Shown: positions 27,625 through 37,358, numbered from the stretch's first letter. The stretch is DNA of 64,000 nucleotides from Liberibacter brunswickensis (GCF_036858155.1 NZ_JAAEJX010000009.1:1-64000), one strand, 5' to 3'. A program made the numbers and translations. Notes: generated from the letters alone by a model not told the origin.

Positions 27625-28090
27625 CTTTTTTCTCCCGAATCAAATATTATTTAATATTAATCGGTACGAATCAAAGAAATTACTATCAATTACAGAAAGT
27701 AACTGAGACAATTTACTAATTGCATTAACTTCAAATATTAATTTATTTGTTGATAGTTATGTTGATCATGATCATTTAATTAAGATAATAAGGAAAGCAT
27801 AAAATACTGATTTGATTATTTAGTAATAAGTACTAAAAATAAAATAATACTATTTATAAAATGAAATATATTTATTCTCATAATAAGGAACATTTACGAT
27901 ATGCGAAAATAATACATCAATCAACTTATTCTTAATTTATAATATAAATTATTAGATGAATTTAAAAAATATTTACTTTGAATCATAAATTATTTTTAAG
28001 AAAGTAAAAATATTTCTAATGGCTAAATTTCTTTACATCAAAAAATACTTATAGAAAGCAAGCATGTTCTAAAAATAAAAATCATAAATT
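27625..28090. other. rem upstream region with palindrome
   Basis: 466 bases of very AT-rich DNA between rem and the hook-length gene. No gene seen. It contains a perfect 12-bp palindrome TGATCATGATCA at 27763-27774, about 140 bases upstream of the rem start. Otherwise no clear promoter could be assigned. Confidence 0.5.
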
Positions 28091-29260
28091 TTATACATAA
28101 ATATAATTAGAATAAATTCCTATAATATCACCATTACTATAAATAGGATTACTTATTTTTTCTTTCCATAACATTTTTTTTCCCACACGTTCTTTTATGA
28201 AAGAATCAGATTTCTTCCTATCAAAATTATTTGATTGCATAGAACCCTGTTGTTGTGAAAAATAATTCATTGAATCCTGAGAAATTTCAGAGGAATCTTT
28301 CCTCGTAAAATCCACATCGAAACAATCAATCTTATATCCTGAAAAATTCAATGAATCTAAAATATCTTGGCGTCCAGTTTGAATTTTTTTATAGATATGA
28401 TCAGAATCTACTTGTAACTTTACAGATAAATTGTCTCCAGACAAACATAACGTAGCAATAACGCTATCAGGACTATTAGGTTTTATATGTATTTTTAAAG
28501 TCTTAATAGAACCTCTATCTGTATAAGTAATAGATTCTGGAATCATTGGAAAACGCATAAAAGATGTTTTATTTATAATATTTTCTAAATATTTAAAGGA
28601 ATCAAACCTATCACCATAATAGTATTTATTTTGACCAAGAAAACATTCTAGATTTATCATTTTTTCATCAGATGATAATACGTCAAATGGATTTTCTGTT
28701 AAAAAATCTACCTCTGTAAATAGCTCCTTTCCTGATAAATTTTCTTGTTCATTCCCTACATAATTATTATTTTCACTTGTATTAGATTTTAATTGTGAAA
28801 GATCAAATTTCATAGTCATTGGTGTATTGAGGGATGATTTATATTTTTTTTTATCTGATAAAATAGAAAATTTCTGAGGGAGAACACTTAAAATTTGTTC
28901 AATATCTTGTGTACTATTTGAATAAGACTCAATAGAAGAAATATCCTTATTATCAACAATAGTATCTCGTAAAATTAAGTACTGTGATACAATAGAACAC
29001 AATGACTTTTCGACAGAAGTATTTGTCAAATAATTATCAATTAATACTCCTTCTTTTCCATCAATATGACTTTCTGTATTTGGAATAGTTAATAAAACTT
29101 GTTTAAATAAAGATTGATTTTGAAAATCAAAATCTTGTTTGTCAGAATTTTTATCTATATTTTTTATATTATTATTTTTCTTTTTTCCTTGAGTATAATC
29201 CAAATGATTATTCTTATTATCAAAAGTATTTTTATAAGGAATATTATTAACTTCCTTCAT
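28091..29260 (-). CDS. fliK: Flagellar hook-length control protein FliK (MotD)
   Basis: 389 aa, mostly low-complexity and Asn/Ser/Lys rich, as expected for FliK. The C-terminal part (about 265-335) has KTLKIHIKPNSPDSVIATLC and NLSVKLQVDSDH, matching the FliK C-terminal domain pattern (L.L.P..LG.v.v). In rhizobia this gene was first called motD and lies directly after motC. It starts 3 bases after motC. Confidence 0.8.
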   Translation of the reverse strand: MKEVNNIPYKNTFDNKNNHLDYTQGKKKNNNIKNIDKNSDKQDFDFQNQSLFKQVLLTIPNTESHIDGKEGVLIDNYLTNTSVEKSLCSIVSQYLILRDTIVDNKDISSIESYSNSTQDIEQILSVLPQKFSILSDKKKYKSSLNTPMTMKFDLSQLKSNTSENNNYVGNEQENLSGKELFTEVDFLTENPFDVLSSDEKMINLECFLGQNKYYYGDRFDSFKYLENIINKTSFMRFPMIPESITYTDRGSIKTLKIHIKPNSPDSVIATLCLSGDNLSVKLQVDSDHIYKKIQTGRQDILDSLNFSGYKIDCFDVDFTRKDSSEISQDSMNYFSQQQGSMQSNNFDRKKSDSFIKERVGKKMLWKEKISNPIYSNGDIIGIYSNYIYV

Positions 29261-29263
29261 GAT

Positions 29264-30481
29264 TTATCTCTCTTCTTTAAGTAAAGATTCTATTCCTTCT
29301 ACTTTTTGGCGATTTTTTTTAATAAATGAATCTAAATTTAAATTCATGTTTTCATGTTCTTTTTTATATAAAGGAAAATCTTTGTTGATATAATTAAAAT
29401 CGATATTAATCAAAGATTGTGCCATTTCAGACATAATAAACTCGGCAGATTTTTTTAAATTTATGTCTTTTATATCAAGAAAGTAATAAGGAATATTATA
29501 GGTACTAAGTTGTAATGAAATGATATCTACAAATGGAATATTCAAAATATTCTCATAAAGTTGTATTGTGTTCAAATCTTTATAATCAAGTCTACTACTA
29601 ATTTTTTTTAATTGACTAACTGCTAAAAATCCTATTTTCCCTTTTCCAAGGATTACAGCTTTTTGAGCTATTTTAAAATAAATTACACGTTGATCTTCTA
29701 AAGATAAAAACGACATTATAAATAAAATTTCTTCATTGTTTAATTTACATTTATTATGAAATAAAAAATGCAATAAAAAATTTATAAAACGATCTTTATA
29801 AATAGAATAATAAAATTTGGTAATATAACTGCGAATATAACCAAATACACACTCATCTAAATATACATCTTTATTTAATTTAATTTCCAATAAATAACGT
29901 AAAGCAATTTCTTCTAAAAAAGTACCAGGAGATGTAAGGCGAACATTATCGAAAAACTTCACAGCTTTTTGTGAAGAAAATGACATCATAGCATTACCCA
30001 TAATAATATGAAGGTATGGTGTAATCTCTGTATTATCCTTGTATTTATCTTTTATTTTACTTAATGCTTCAATAGATTCTTTAAATTCACCAGAAACGTA
30101 TTTTTGTAAAGCACTAACTATATCAATATTAAAATATCCTTTTTTATCTTTTGAAATCAAATAATCTAAAATAGAAATATTTTTAGAAATAATAGTATAT
30201 ATCAAAACTGCATCAACATTACGATGATCTGCAAATTCATCAATATCAGTTTCACGTAGTTGTAATCCCACTTTTTTTACTATATAAGGAATTTTTTTCT
30301 GAACTAAAACATCTCCTCTAACTGAATCATTAAATGCATTTTGCAATAATCTTACTTTTTTATATGGAACGACAGAACTAACCAAATCTTTATCCATTGC
30401 GAAACTTAAAAATACATTCATATTTATAATCATTATACAAATTAGACATTTCTGATACATAGAAGCACTATCCCTGTACAT
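29264..30481 (-). CDS. motC: Periplasmic motility protein MotC
   Basis: 405 aa with a signal peptide at the N-terminus (residues about 10-28, ending FLSFAMDKD). In Sinorhizobium MotC is a periplasmic protein that stabilises the MotB-containing stator. Identification rests on the fixed rhizobial order motB-motC-fliK, on LVPYKKVRLLQ-like and EFADHRNVDAVLIYTI segments, and on length. It overlaps motB by 14 bases. Confidence 0.85.
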   Translation of the reverse strand: MYRDSASMYQKCLICIMIINMNVFLSFAMDKDLVSSVVPYKKVRLLQNAFNDSVRGDVLVQKKIPYIVKKVGLQLRETDIDEFADHRNVDAVLIYTIISKNISILDYLISKDKKGYFNIDIVSALQKYVSGEFKESIEALSKIKDKYKDNTEITPYLHIIMGNAMMSFSSQKAVKFFDNVRLTSPGTFLEEIALRYLLEIKLNKDVYLDECVFGYIRSYITKFYYSIYKDRFINFLLHFLFHNKCKLNNEEILFIMSFLSLEDQRVIYFKIAQKAVILGKGKIGFLAVSQLKKISSRLDYKDLNTIQLYENILNIPFVDIISLQLSTYNIPYYFLDIKDINLKKSAEFIMSEMAQSLINIDFNYINKDFPLYKKEHENMNLNLDSFIKKNRQKVEGIESLLKEER

Positions 30482-31448
30482 CTTTTACTAAAATATCTAT
30501 TCGTCTATTTGCTGCATTCATTGGATCTGATACAATTTTAAGACTATGATGTGCAAAACCGGAAATATTTAATATACGATCTTCAGAAATTCCTGATTTC
30601 ATCAGAATTTTATAAGCACTATATGCACGATCTAGTGATAACTTCCAATTATCTCTTTTAAAATCATGAAATAAACTAGCATCGGTATGACCTCTAATAG
30701 AAATTTTTTCATTGCTATTAGAAAGAACTTCTCCAATTTTTTGAATAATCAAAACAGTCTCTGGCAACGGTATATGTGAACTCTTATCAAACATAGGATT
30801 ATTATGTTGATCAATAATTGAAATCAATGTTCCATTATTCGTAGTATCGAAAATTACTCCTTTTTTAACATTATCTGATACTAATCCTAATAGTTTTGAA
30901 CTTACTCTTTTTTTTAATTCTTGAGATCGTTTTTTTCTTTTCATCTCAAGAATCATTTTTTTATCAAGAGGAGGAAGAAAATAATTTTCTTCTATCTTTA
31001 TTGCTTTTTCTTGACTTTTATTATTAGAAACAACTTTTCTCTGCTCTAAATATGGTACAAAAAGATCTTGATTTGAGTCACTTTTTTGTGGATTACTCAA
31101 ATAAAAAATATTATCATCAAAATTATCTTTAGTACCTAAATTTATTGATAAATCATTATTAATTTGAGGAAAATTTTTAATGGATTCTTCTTCGTTAAAA
31201 ATTCCTTTAGGAGCAATCTGTAAATTTTTACCAAAAGGATTAAAATACTCTTCTATTTCTCTTTTTGTATTATCATCAGTAGCATTAATAATCCACATTA
31301 ATAAAAAAAAAGACATTAATACTGTCATGAAATCTGCATAAACAATTTTCCAAGAGCCGAGAGAATGCTTTGAATCATTTTTGTCTACTTTTTTCTTTAT
31401 GAAAATAAATTGTTCATTTTTATTATTAAGATTTTCATTATAATTCAT
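30468..31448 (-). CDS. motB: Flagellar motor stator protein MotB
   Basis: 326 aa. GSWKIVYADFMTVLMSFFLL is the single membrane helix with the proton-binding Asp39 in place. The C-terminal OmpA-like peptidoglycan-binding domain (about 200-325) shows ISIRGHTDASLF, WKLSLDRAYSAYKIL and NRRIDILV. The linker is long and charged. MotA is not in this window. It overlaps the FliH-like gene by 4 bases and motC by 14. Confidence 0.95.
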   Translation of the reverse strand: MNYNENLNNKNEQFIFIKKKVDKNDSKHSLGSWKIVYADFMTVLMSFFLLMWIINATDDNTKREIEEYFNPFGKNLQIAPKGIFNEEESIKNFPQINNDLSINLGTKDNFDDNIFYLSNPQKSDSNQDLFVPYLEQRKVVSNNKSQEKAIKIEENYFLPPLDKKMILEMKRKKRSQELKKRVSSKLLGLVSDNVKKGVIFDTTNNGTLISIIDQHNNPMFDKSSHIPLPETVLIIQKIGEVLSNSNEKISIRGHTDASLFHDFKRDNWKLSLDRAYSAYKILMKSGISEDRILNISGFAHHSLKIVSDPMNAANRRIDILVKDVQG

Positions 31449-32083
31449 TTAAAAGCCTTCTGAATTTCTATTTTTCTTTTAACATCAGAAGACCAAGATT
31501 CAAGTTGAGTAGTTATCAAACTATCAGAAATTTTAGTATAAAATTCCACTGTATTTGAATCTTCATAACAAACCATTGGAGAATAATCTCCCAACAATTC
31601 CTCAATAAGCGAATGAAAATTTTTGGGACAATGAATTACTATTTTACCGCAATGGCCTTTTTTTAAAGAATCAATAATAATTCTTGAAAATTCAATTGCA
31701 GCCTTATTAGAAAATCCTATATCTAAAATAGATTTTAAAATACGTATTGCTTCAGATTCCAAAGAGTTTGAAAAACATTTAAAACAATCTCTAACAGCAA
31801 CTGAAATAGCTTTGCTTGTACAGGATTCCAATAATTCACGCAAATCAGCAATCTCGTTCTCATAAGATTGCTTTATGGAATTATTCTTAGATTTCCAATG
31901 TAATTCTAGATCATTAACAGCCTTGTTATAACCTTCTTGATATGCTTTATCTCTCTCTTTTTGATAATTAATACAAGGAGAAGAAATTAAATCTACATTG
32001 GTGGTATCCGAAAAGCCAACTTTCTCAGACAATGAACTTACTATACTAAAATCTTCAAGACGAGATAAAATAGCATCCATCAT
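31445..32083 (-). CDS. FliH-like flagellar export regulator
   Basis: 212 aa between flagellin and motB, where rhizobia carry an uncharacterised gene. The N-terminal segment YQKERDKAYQEGYNKAVNDL resembles the GxxxG/A-containing helix of FliH, and the C-terminal half (SNKAAIEFSRIIIDSLKKG, then KIVIHCPKNFHSLIEELLG) has the FliH/SctL peripheral-stalk pattern. FliH would regulate the export ATPase FliI. Good structural fit, but sequence alone is not conclusive. Confidence 0.6.
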   Translation of the reverse strand: MMDAILSRLEDFSIVSSLSEKVGFSDTTNVDLISSPCINYQKERDKAYQEGYNKAVNDLELHWKSKNNSIKQSYENEIADLRELLESCTSKAISVAVRDCFKCFSNSLESEAIRILKSILDIGFSNKAAIEFSRIIIDSLKKGHCGKIVIHCPKNFHSLIEELLGDYSPMVCYEDSNTVEFYTKISDSLITTQLESWSSDVKRKIEIQKAFK

Positions 32084-32205
32084 TTTTCACCATACAATAA
32101 AATTATAAAAAATACTTTTTTACAAAATCGAAAATAAAACAGTTATTGAAGAACCACTTTACAATAAAAGTGGTTCTTCAAATTCCATAATATTAAGGAT
32201 AAATA

Positions 32206-33546
32206 CTAACGGAAAAGAGATAAAATTCTTGATGTAGAACCGTTAATAATAGATAAAGCTTGAATTGCTAATTGTTGCTGTGTTTGCAATGCAGCAAGCC
32301 TACTTGACTCAACTGACATATCAGCATCAACCAAGCGACCTATACCTTTTTGAATAGAATCACCCATAAATTTTATAAAATCTTCTTGCAAATGAATACG
32401 TGAACTAATAGACCCTATTTTACCTGCTGCAGAAGTAACAGATTGTAATTTGCTATCAACAAATGAAAGCATTTCTTGTATAGCGTTAGTTTCATTATGT
32501 ACATCATCATTTGCACTCTTAGTAATATCCAATGTTACTATAGAATAATTCGTACTTATTTCTTCAGGTACTGATCTTGAATCGATAACAGTTGATTGTG
32601 TATCAACATAGTATTGTTTATTATTTAATTTTCTTGCAACAATACCTTTATATTTTACACCATCAATATCAATATTATCATCAGTAGTAGCAAGTACCCA
32701 TTTATTAGTATTTTCTAAGCGAAGATATACTTTTTGTGTGCTAGAATCAGGTGTTGCTGTCCCTCCAGTTCCATTTCCAGAAGAGGTTCCTGTATTAGGG
32801 TTATCTGCTAAAACTGCAATACCAGCTTCTTGGTTAAAAACAGCACCTGCAGCTTTTAACCAATACGCATCAGTATTTACAATTTTAACTTTTTTATTAA
32901 CTAATTTACCGTTTAAATTATGTATCTTTAAAGATACATCTTCTAATTGTGGTTTATTAATCTTGATCTTATTATTACTATCAAGAAGACCATGATGTTC
33001 TTCATTATTTGAAGAATCAAATAATATAGTATTCTTATCAAGAGAATAATCTATAGTTGTCACATTAACTGTACCATCATCATGACGAATAAAGGAACTA
33101 ATAACACTTTTAGAAATAGAAGAAGACTCAGATTCTAATGACGATCTCAACCAATTCTCACCATTAAAAGAAGCTCCTTTTGCAATATCTTTCAATTGTT
33201 CCTGTAACTGCTCAATATCAGATTGCAAAGAACTTGAATCTGTACCACGCTCAATCGCTGCAACTAATTTTTCTTTTATACTAGAAATAACTTTAATAGC
33301 TTCATTAATCCCAGCCTTAGCAATATCTACTTTGGAAGATCCAAGTCCTATAGCATCAGATACTGCAGAAAGAGCTGCATTATCTGATTTCATTATTTGT
33401 GCAATCGACCAATAAGCTGCATTATGAGAAGCATCAGCAACACGCATTCCTGAAGAAACGCGATCTTGTGTTACTTCCAAATTATAATTAACATCCCGCA
33501 ATTTTTGTGAGGCAGACATTGCAGGAAGATTAGTTAGAATAGTCAT
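32206..33546 (-). CDS. flaA: Flagellin
   Basis: 446 aa. The N-terminal D0/D1 region (residues 1-130) begins MTILTNLPAMSASQKLRDVN and contains DRVSSGMRVADASHNAAYWS, the flg22-equivalent segment. The C-terminal region has IGRLVDADMSVESSRLAALQ and ends LSIINGSTSRILSLFR. The middle is variable, with a Gly/Ser/Thr linker near residues 250-270. This is the only flagellin in the window; rhizobia usually have several. AAGGAC lies before ATG 33546. The leader contains hairpins (33581-33631). It would be exported by the FlhA/FliR/FliQ gate and capped onto FlgK-FlgL. Confidence 0.95.
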   Translation of the reverse strand: MTILTNLPAMSASQKLRDVNYNLEVTQDRVSSGMRVADASHNAAYWSIAQIMKSDNAALSAVSDAIGLGSSKVDIAKAGINEAIKVISSIKEKLVAAIERGTDSSSLQSDIEQLQEQLKDIAKGASFNGENWLRSSLESESSSISKSVISSFIRHDDGTVNVTTIDYSLDKNTILFDSSNNEEHHGLLDSNNKIKINKPQLEDVSLKIHNLNGKLVNKKVKIVNTDAYWLKAAGAVFNQEAGIAVLADNPNTGTSSGNGTGGTATPDSSTQKVYLRLENTNKWVLATTDDNIDIDGVKYKGIVARKLNNKQYYVDTQSTVIDSRSVPEEISTNYSIVTLDITKSANDDVHNETNAIQEMLSFVDSKLQSVTSAAGKIGSISSRIHLQEDFIKFMGDSIQKGIGRLVDADMSVESSRLAALQTQQQLAIQALSIINGSTSRILSLFR

Positions 33547-33580
33547 TATTTACTTGTCCTTAAAAAATTAAAATGACACT

Positions 33581-33631
33581 AAAAAATAAAACATACCGGG
33601 CTACCGGCGGTAACGGTCTGGCATCATGCCA
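33581..33631 (-). promoter_or_regulatory. Structured flagellin mRNA leader (possible attenuator)
   Basis: On the minus strand, a TGGC-ATGAT-GCCA hairpin (33631-33619) is followed by a GC-rich element in which ACCG/CGGT (33614-33617 with 33595-33598) encloses TACC/GGTA (loop GCC, 33602-33612). Immediately after comes TTTTATTTTTT (33591-33581). Hairpin plus U-run about 35 bases before the flagellin ATG looks like an intrinsic terminator or attenuator. It could also be the FlbT target. Confidence 0.45.
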
Positions 33632-34071
33632 ACACATATTTTATGTTCCGTTGTGCATACTTCTTCTTAAAGTAGTAATATAAGCTTGCCTCATCCTTAC
33701 TTTTTTATTTTAAGATAAAATATTTTAAATATAAAAATATAGTCGTTAAAATTAAAAATTAAGTCATCAAATAATAATAATTATTTAATATATCTAATAT
33801 AAAGAATGCGATTTATATAAAAGCATAATTCATTTTATGATTATTGGCACAAAGTCAATTATAACTGTATATACTTGTGATTAATGATATCTATACTGAT
33901 AAATTACAAATAACGAATAAAAAAATATCAAAATATTTATGAAGTAATGAGCAACATAACATATTCTGAAATAAATACATAAATCATTTATATGAATAGG
34001 ATTACAGTAATTCTCAACATGGCGTACAGAAAGTTACTAATCACAATATTTTTTATTAAAAAATACCAAAA
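33632..34071. other. Flagellin upstream region, no gene
   Basis: About 440 bases between the flagellin leader and the CAT tRNA. Strongly AT-rich with no supported ORF. The flagellin promoter should lie here, but no convincing -35/-10 pair or sigma-28 match was found. Confidence 0.4.
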
Positions 34072-34147
34072 TGGTGGGCCCGGAGGGATTCGAACCCCCA
34101 ACCGAACGGTTATGAGCCGTTAGCTCTAACCCTTGAGCTACGGGCCC
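34072..34147 (-). tRNA. tRNA with CAT anticodon (Met elongator or Ile2)
   Basis: 76 bases on the minus strand. Acceptor GGGCCCG pairs perfectly with CGGGCCC, discriminator A and encoded CCA follow; D arm GCTC/GAGC; anticodon arm AACGG-CTCATAA-CCGTT; T arm GGGGG-TTCGAAT-CCCTC is partly paired. The acceptor starts with a G-C pair, so it is not the initiator. The CTCATAA loop and the overall pattern resemble tRNA-Ile2, whose C34 is turned into lysidine by TilS, encoded in this window. Elongator tRNA-Met cannot be ruled out. Confidence 0.9.
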
Positions 34148-34540
34148 AAGAATAATATTCTTGCATTTATTATTAGATCAATACTTTTTTAGTAACTTGT
34201 TTCTCATTCAAGAGCAATACCTGAATCATATTTTTCTATAATATTTTTAATACTTAATTTTGATAAAAAATATTCTATAACGTTATACTTTTACAATCCA
34301 ACTAAATCAATATTAGCAATATCAATAATTTTAAATACCACGCATTATTAATTAATATAAATATATTTTATCTACAACAATTAATTTAACTATTTATTCA
34401 TTTTGAATATTACACAATTGTTTAATAAGATATTAAAAAACTTAATAAAAATAAAAAAACAATAGTATAATCAAGAATAAAATTTTGTATATGGGGAAAT
34501 TTCCATAGAAATTAAATCTTTTAAAGATATGCAAGAATAA
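34148..34540. other. Intergenic, no gene recognised
   Basis: About 390 AT-rich bases between the end of mltG and the CAT tRNA, both on the minus strand. No supported ORF, hairpin or repeat was seen. Confidence 0.5.
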
Positions 34541-35569
34541 TTAATTCTTAGAACATAAAGATAGTTTACGCCACTTCTGTACATGAATATTATGATCTTT
34601 AAAATTTGTAGAAAAAGTATGCTTACCTTTACCACTACTGACAAAATAGAAATCTTCAGTATGTAGTGGCTTGGCAACTGCTTCTAAAGATAATCGACTC
34701 GGGTTAGAAATAGCCGTTGGAGGCAATCCATTCATAAGATAACTATTGTAAAGTGTTTTTTTAGAGAAATTAGACTGAATATTTTTTTTATCTATCAAAT
34801 CATAATCACCTTCTACAATACCATAAATAACTGTTGCATCAGATTGAAGTCTAATAGATTTTGAGAGACGATTTATAAAAACAGAAGCAACATGAGCACG
34901 TTCATCATCATTAGATGTCTCTTTTTCAACAATAGAAGCAAGAATAACAAAATCTTCTTTACTTTTTATTGGGTGATTTTCATCTCTAATATTCCATGCA
35001 TAATCCACTATTTTTTTTTGTTCTGTCGTAGCTTGGTCTAAAATTTCAGATCGACTTGTACCCAAAGGAAACTTATAAGTATTTGGACTTAACGTACCCT
35101 CAAGAGGCAATTCTGATGGTAATTCACCTACAAGAAAAGCATCATTTCTTAACTTTTTAAAAATTTGTTTTACTGTAAATCCTTCTGGGAAAGAAATTGA
35201 ATGCATCAAAACTTTCCCATACATAACCTTTTCAGCAATTTTAAGCATAGAAGAACCTTTTTCTATCTCATATTCTCCTGCTTTAATTCCTTGAGATCCA
35301 AAATATAACTGAGTTAAATAACGAAATATATATGGTTCAACTATTGCTCCAGAATTGAATAATTTTTTTGAAAACTCTTTTAATGACGTACCGCTGGGTA
35401 TCAAAAGGACTATATTCTCTTTAAGAGGACCGTGTGCATTATAAATTCTTTTTAGATAAACATAATAAGTTCCAATGATAAACATCAAAAAGACTAGAAA
35501 AGGAACGATCAATTTTAACAAAAATGCTCTATTAAATCTAATCACTTTCAAGGGGATAAACTTTCTCAA
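34541..35569 (-). CDS. mltG: Endolytic murein transglycosylase MltG
   Basis: 342 aa YceG-like protein. One membrane helix near residues 16-38, then a LysM-like subdomain, then the catalytic domain with FVILASIVEKETS (catalytic Glu), ERAHVASVFINRL, LQSDATVIYGI and NSYLMNGLPPTAISNPS. It cuts nascent peptidoglycan at the inner membrane and sets glycan length. Its place after fabF follows the common alphaproteobacterial order acpP-fabF-mltG. It is the last gene of the fab block, 63 bases after fabF. Confidence 0.94.
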   Translation of the reverse strand: MRKFIPLKVIRFNRAFLLKLIVPFLVFLMFIIGTYYVYLKRIYNAHGPLKENIVLLIPSGTSLKEFSKKLFNSGAIVEPYIFRYLTQLYFGSQGIKAGEYEIEKGSSMLKIAEKVMYGKVLMHSISFPEGFTVKQIFKKLRNDAFLVGELPSELPLEGTLSPNTYKFPLGTSRSEILDQATTEQKKIVDYAWNIRDENHPIKSKEDFVILASIVEKETSNDDERAHVASVFINRLSKSIRLQSDATVIYGIVEGDYDLIDKKNIQSNFSKKTLYNSYLMNGLPPTAISNPSRLSLEAVAKPLHTEDFYFVSSGKGKHTFSTNFKDHNIHVQKWRKLSLCSKN

Positions 35570-35632
35570 ACACCAATATATTAATATAACAAATTGAGTG
35601 CTATAAACATATTTATATAGAAAAACAAGTGA

Positions 35633-36907
35633 TCAAATATCACTATCCTGAAATTTTTTAAACACTATAGAAACATTTGTTCCTCCAAAACCAAACGAAT
35701 TAGACATAGCAATATTAATATTCTTTTTGATTGCCCTATGAGGGACTAAATCTATGAAAGTTTTTTTGGAAGGATTATCTAAATTAAGAGTTGCAGGAAC
35801 AATACTATCACGAATCGCAAGATTACAAATAGCAGCCTCCACTGCACCTGAGGCTCCAAGCAAGTGACCCATAGCAGATTTAGTAGAAGACATAGAAACG
35901 TGACAACAGCTATCGCCCATCAATTTTTCGACAGCATTAAGTTCTATGACATCTGCCATAGTAGAAGTTCCATGAGCATTAATATAATCTATTTCACTAG
36001 GAAATAATTTAGCTCGAGAAATTGCAGATGACATGCAACGATATGCTCCATTACCATCCTCTGGTGGCATAGTAATATGAAAAGCATCTCCAGAAAGACC
36101 ATATCCAACTAATTCAGAATATATTTTAGCACCACGAGCCTTGGCATGCTCAAGATCTTCTAGAACCAAAGCTCCTGCCCCTTCTCCCATAACAAAACCA
36201 TCTCTATCTCTATCAAATGGCCTGGAAGCCTTTTTAGGATCATCATTAAATTTAGTAGATAAAGCTCTACATGCAGCAAAACTAGCAATACCTAAACGAC
36301 AAATAGAAGCTTCTGATCCGCCAGCAACCATAACATCCGCATCACCAAAAGCAATAAAACGAGACGCATCACCAATTGCATGAGCTCCACTAGAACAAGC
36401 AGTAGTCACAGCATGGTTTGGGCCTCTTAAATTATGACGAATAGAAATATTACCAGATAGAAGACTAATAATACTTCCAGGAACAGTAAAAGGAGAAATC
36501 CTACGAGGACCACTATCGCGAAGAACATTACTGCTTTCTACGATTCTATTAATACCTCCCATACCAGAACCAAAAACTATTCCAGTAGAATTACGATCTT
36601 TATCTGTTTTAGGAGACCATCCAGAATCGGCTAGTGCCATATCTGATGCAACCATTCCATATAGAATGAACTTATCAATTTTACGAAGATCTGCAGGAGA
36701 AATCCAGTCTTCGTAATTAAAGGTTCCATTAGAACCATCTCCAGTTGGAATCAAACCCGCAATCTTAGAAGACAATCCATCTAAATCAAAATTTTTATCT
36801 AGATGTCGAATGCCTGTCTCACCCGCGACAAGACGAGACCAACTAACATCAACCCCACATCCAAGTGGGGTAATCATTCCAAGTCCAGTTACGACTACAC
36901 GCCTCAT
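35633..36907 (-). CDS. fabF: 3-oxoacyl-ACP synthase II FabF
   Basis: Elongating condensing enzyme of fatty-acid synthesis, 424 aa. N-terminus MRRVVVTGLGMITPLGCGVD; catalytic Cys in TTACSSGAHAIGD (near residue 171), His in INAHGTSTMADV and His in MGHLLGASGAVEA; C-terminal NSFGFGGTN. All key residues are present. A decayed copy of its internal part lies upstream at 36957-37145, lengthening the acpP-fabF gap to 451 bases. Confidence 0.97.
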   Translation of the reverse strand: MRRVVVTGLGMITPLGCGVDVSWSRLVAGETGIRHLDKNFDLDGLSSKIAGLIPTGDGSNGTFNYEDWISPADLRKIDKFILYGMVASDMALADSGWSPKTDKDRNSTGIVFGSGMGGINRIVESSNVLRDSGPRRISPFTVPGSIISLLSGNISIRHNLRGPNHAVTTACSSGAHAIGDASRFIAFGDADVMVAGGSEASICRLGIASFAACRALSTKFNDDPKKASRPFDRDRDGFVMGEGAGALVLEDLEHAKARGAKIYSELVGYGLSGDAFHITMPPEDGNGAYRCMSSAISRAKLFPSEIDYINAHGTSTMADVIELNAVEKLMGDSCCHVSMSSTKSAMGHLLGASGAVEAAICNLAIRDSIVPATLNLDNPSKKTFIDLVPHRAIKKNINIAMSNSFGFGGTNVSIVFKKFQDSDI

Positions 36908-36956
36908 AAATCTATATTTTCCTTTTTAAAATATTGCTATCATAATCAGAAACATA

Positions 36957-37145
36957 TAGAGGAACAATCTAGAATCGGCGAGTGCCACATCTTATGTAAA
37001 CTTCCATATAAAATTAACTGATTAATTTTGCAAAGATCTGCAGGAGAAGATCCGCTTTTCATATCCAAAGATCCCATTAGAAACGTTTCCATCTAAAATA
37101 AAAACTATGATATTAGAAGATAATCCATCCAAATCAAACTTTTAA
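36957..37145 (-). pseudogene. Decayed fragment of fabF
   Basis: This stretch aligns along its whole length with fabF 36611-36799. Shared landmarks in the same order are AGAATCGGC-AGTGCCA, AAGATCTGCAGGAGAA, CCATTAGAA and AGATAATCCATC-AAATCAAA. In frame it would cover fabF residues of about 37-99. Substitutions, small indels and stops make it non-coding. It is a direct-repeat duplication that has decayed, lying between acpP and fabF. Confidence 0.85.
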
Positions 37146-37358
37146 TTTACATATAAAATAATTACTTTATCCGTACGTAATAACAAAGATAGAAAGTAAT
37201 ATTAGCCCTATATTTAAATCTATTTAACCATATACCTCATAGCTATATTTTATTTTTCAAAACACTACTTTCTTAGTTAAGAGAATTATATAAAAAACGA
37301 GACAAACCAACCAGCGATACTAGACTGAGACAATTAATCTTAGTACAAAAGTCAATAC

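Noticed and set aside
34471..34677. Minus-strand 68-codon frame at the mltG 3' end
   Set aside because: Overlaps mltG in another frame and has no signal for translation.
36803..37021. Plus-strand frame across the fabF start and the fabF fragment
   Set aside because: It lies antisense to fabF codons and to the decayed copy; no start signal and no protein family.
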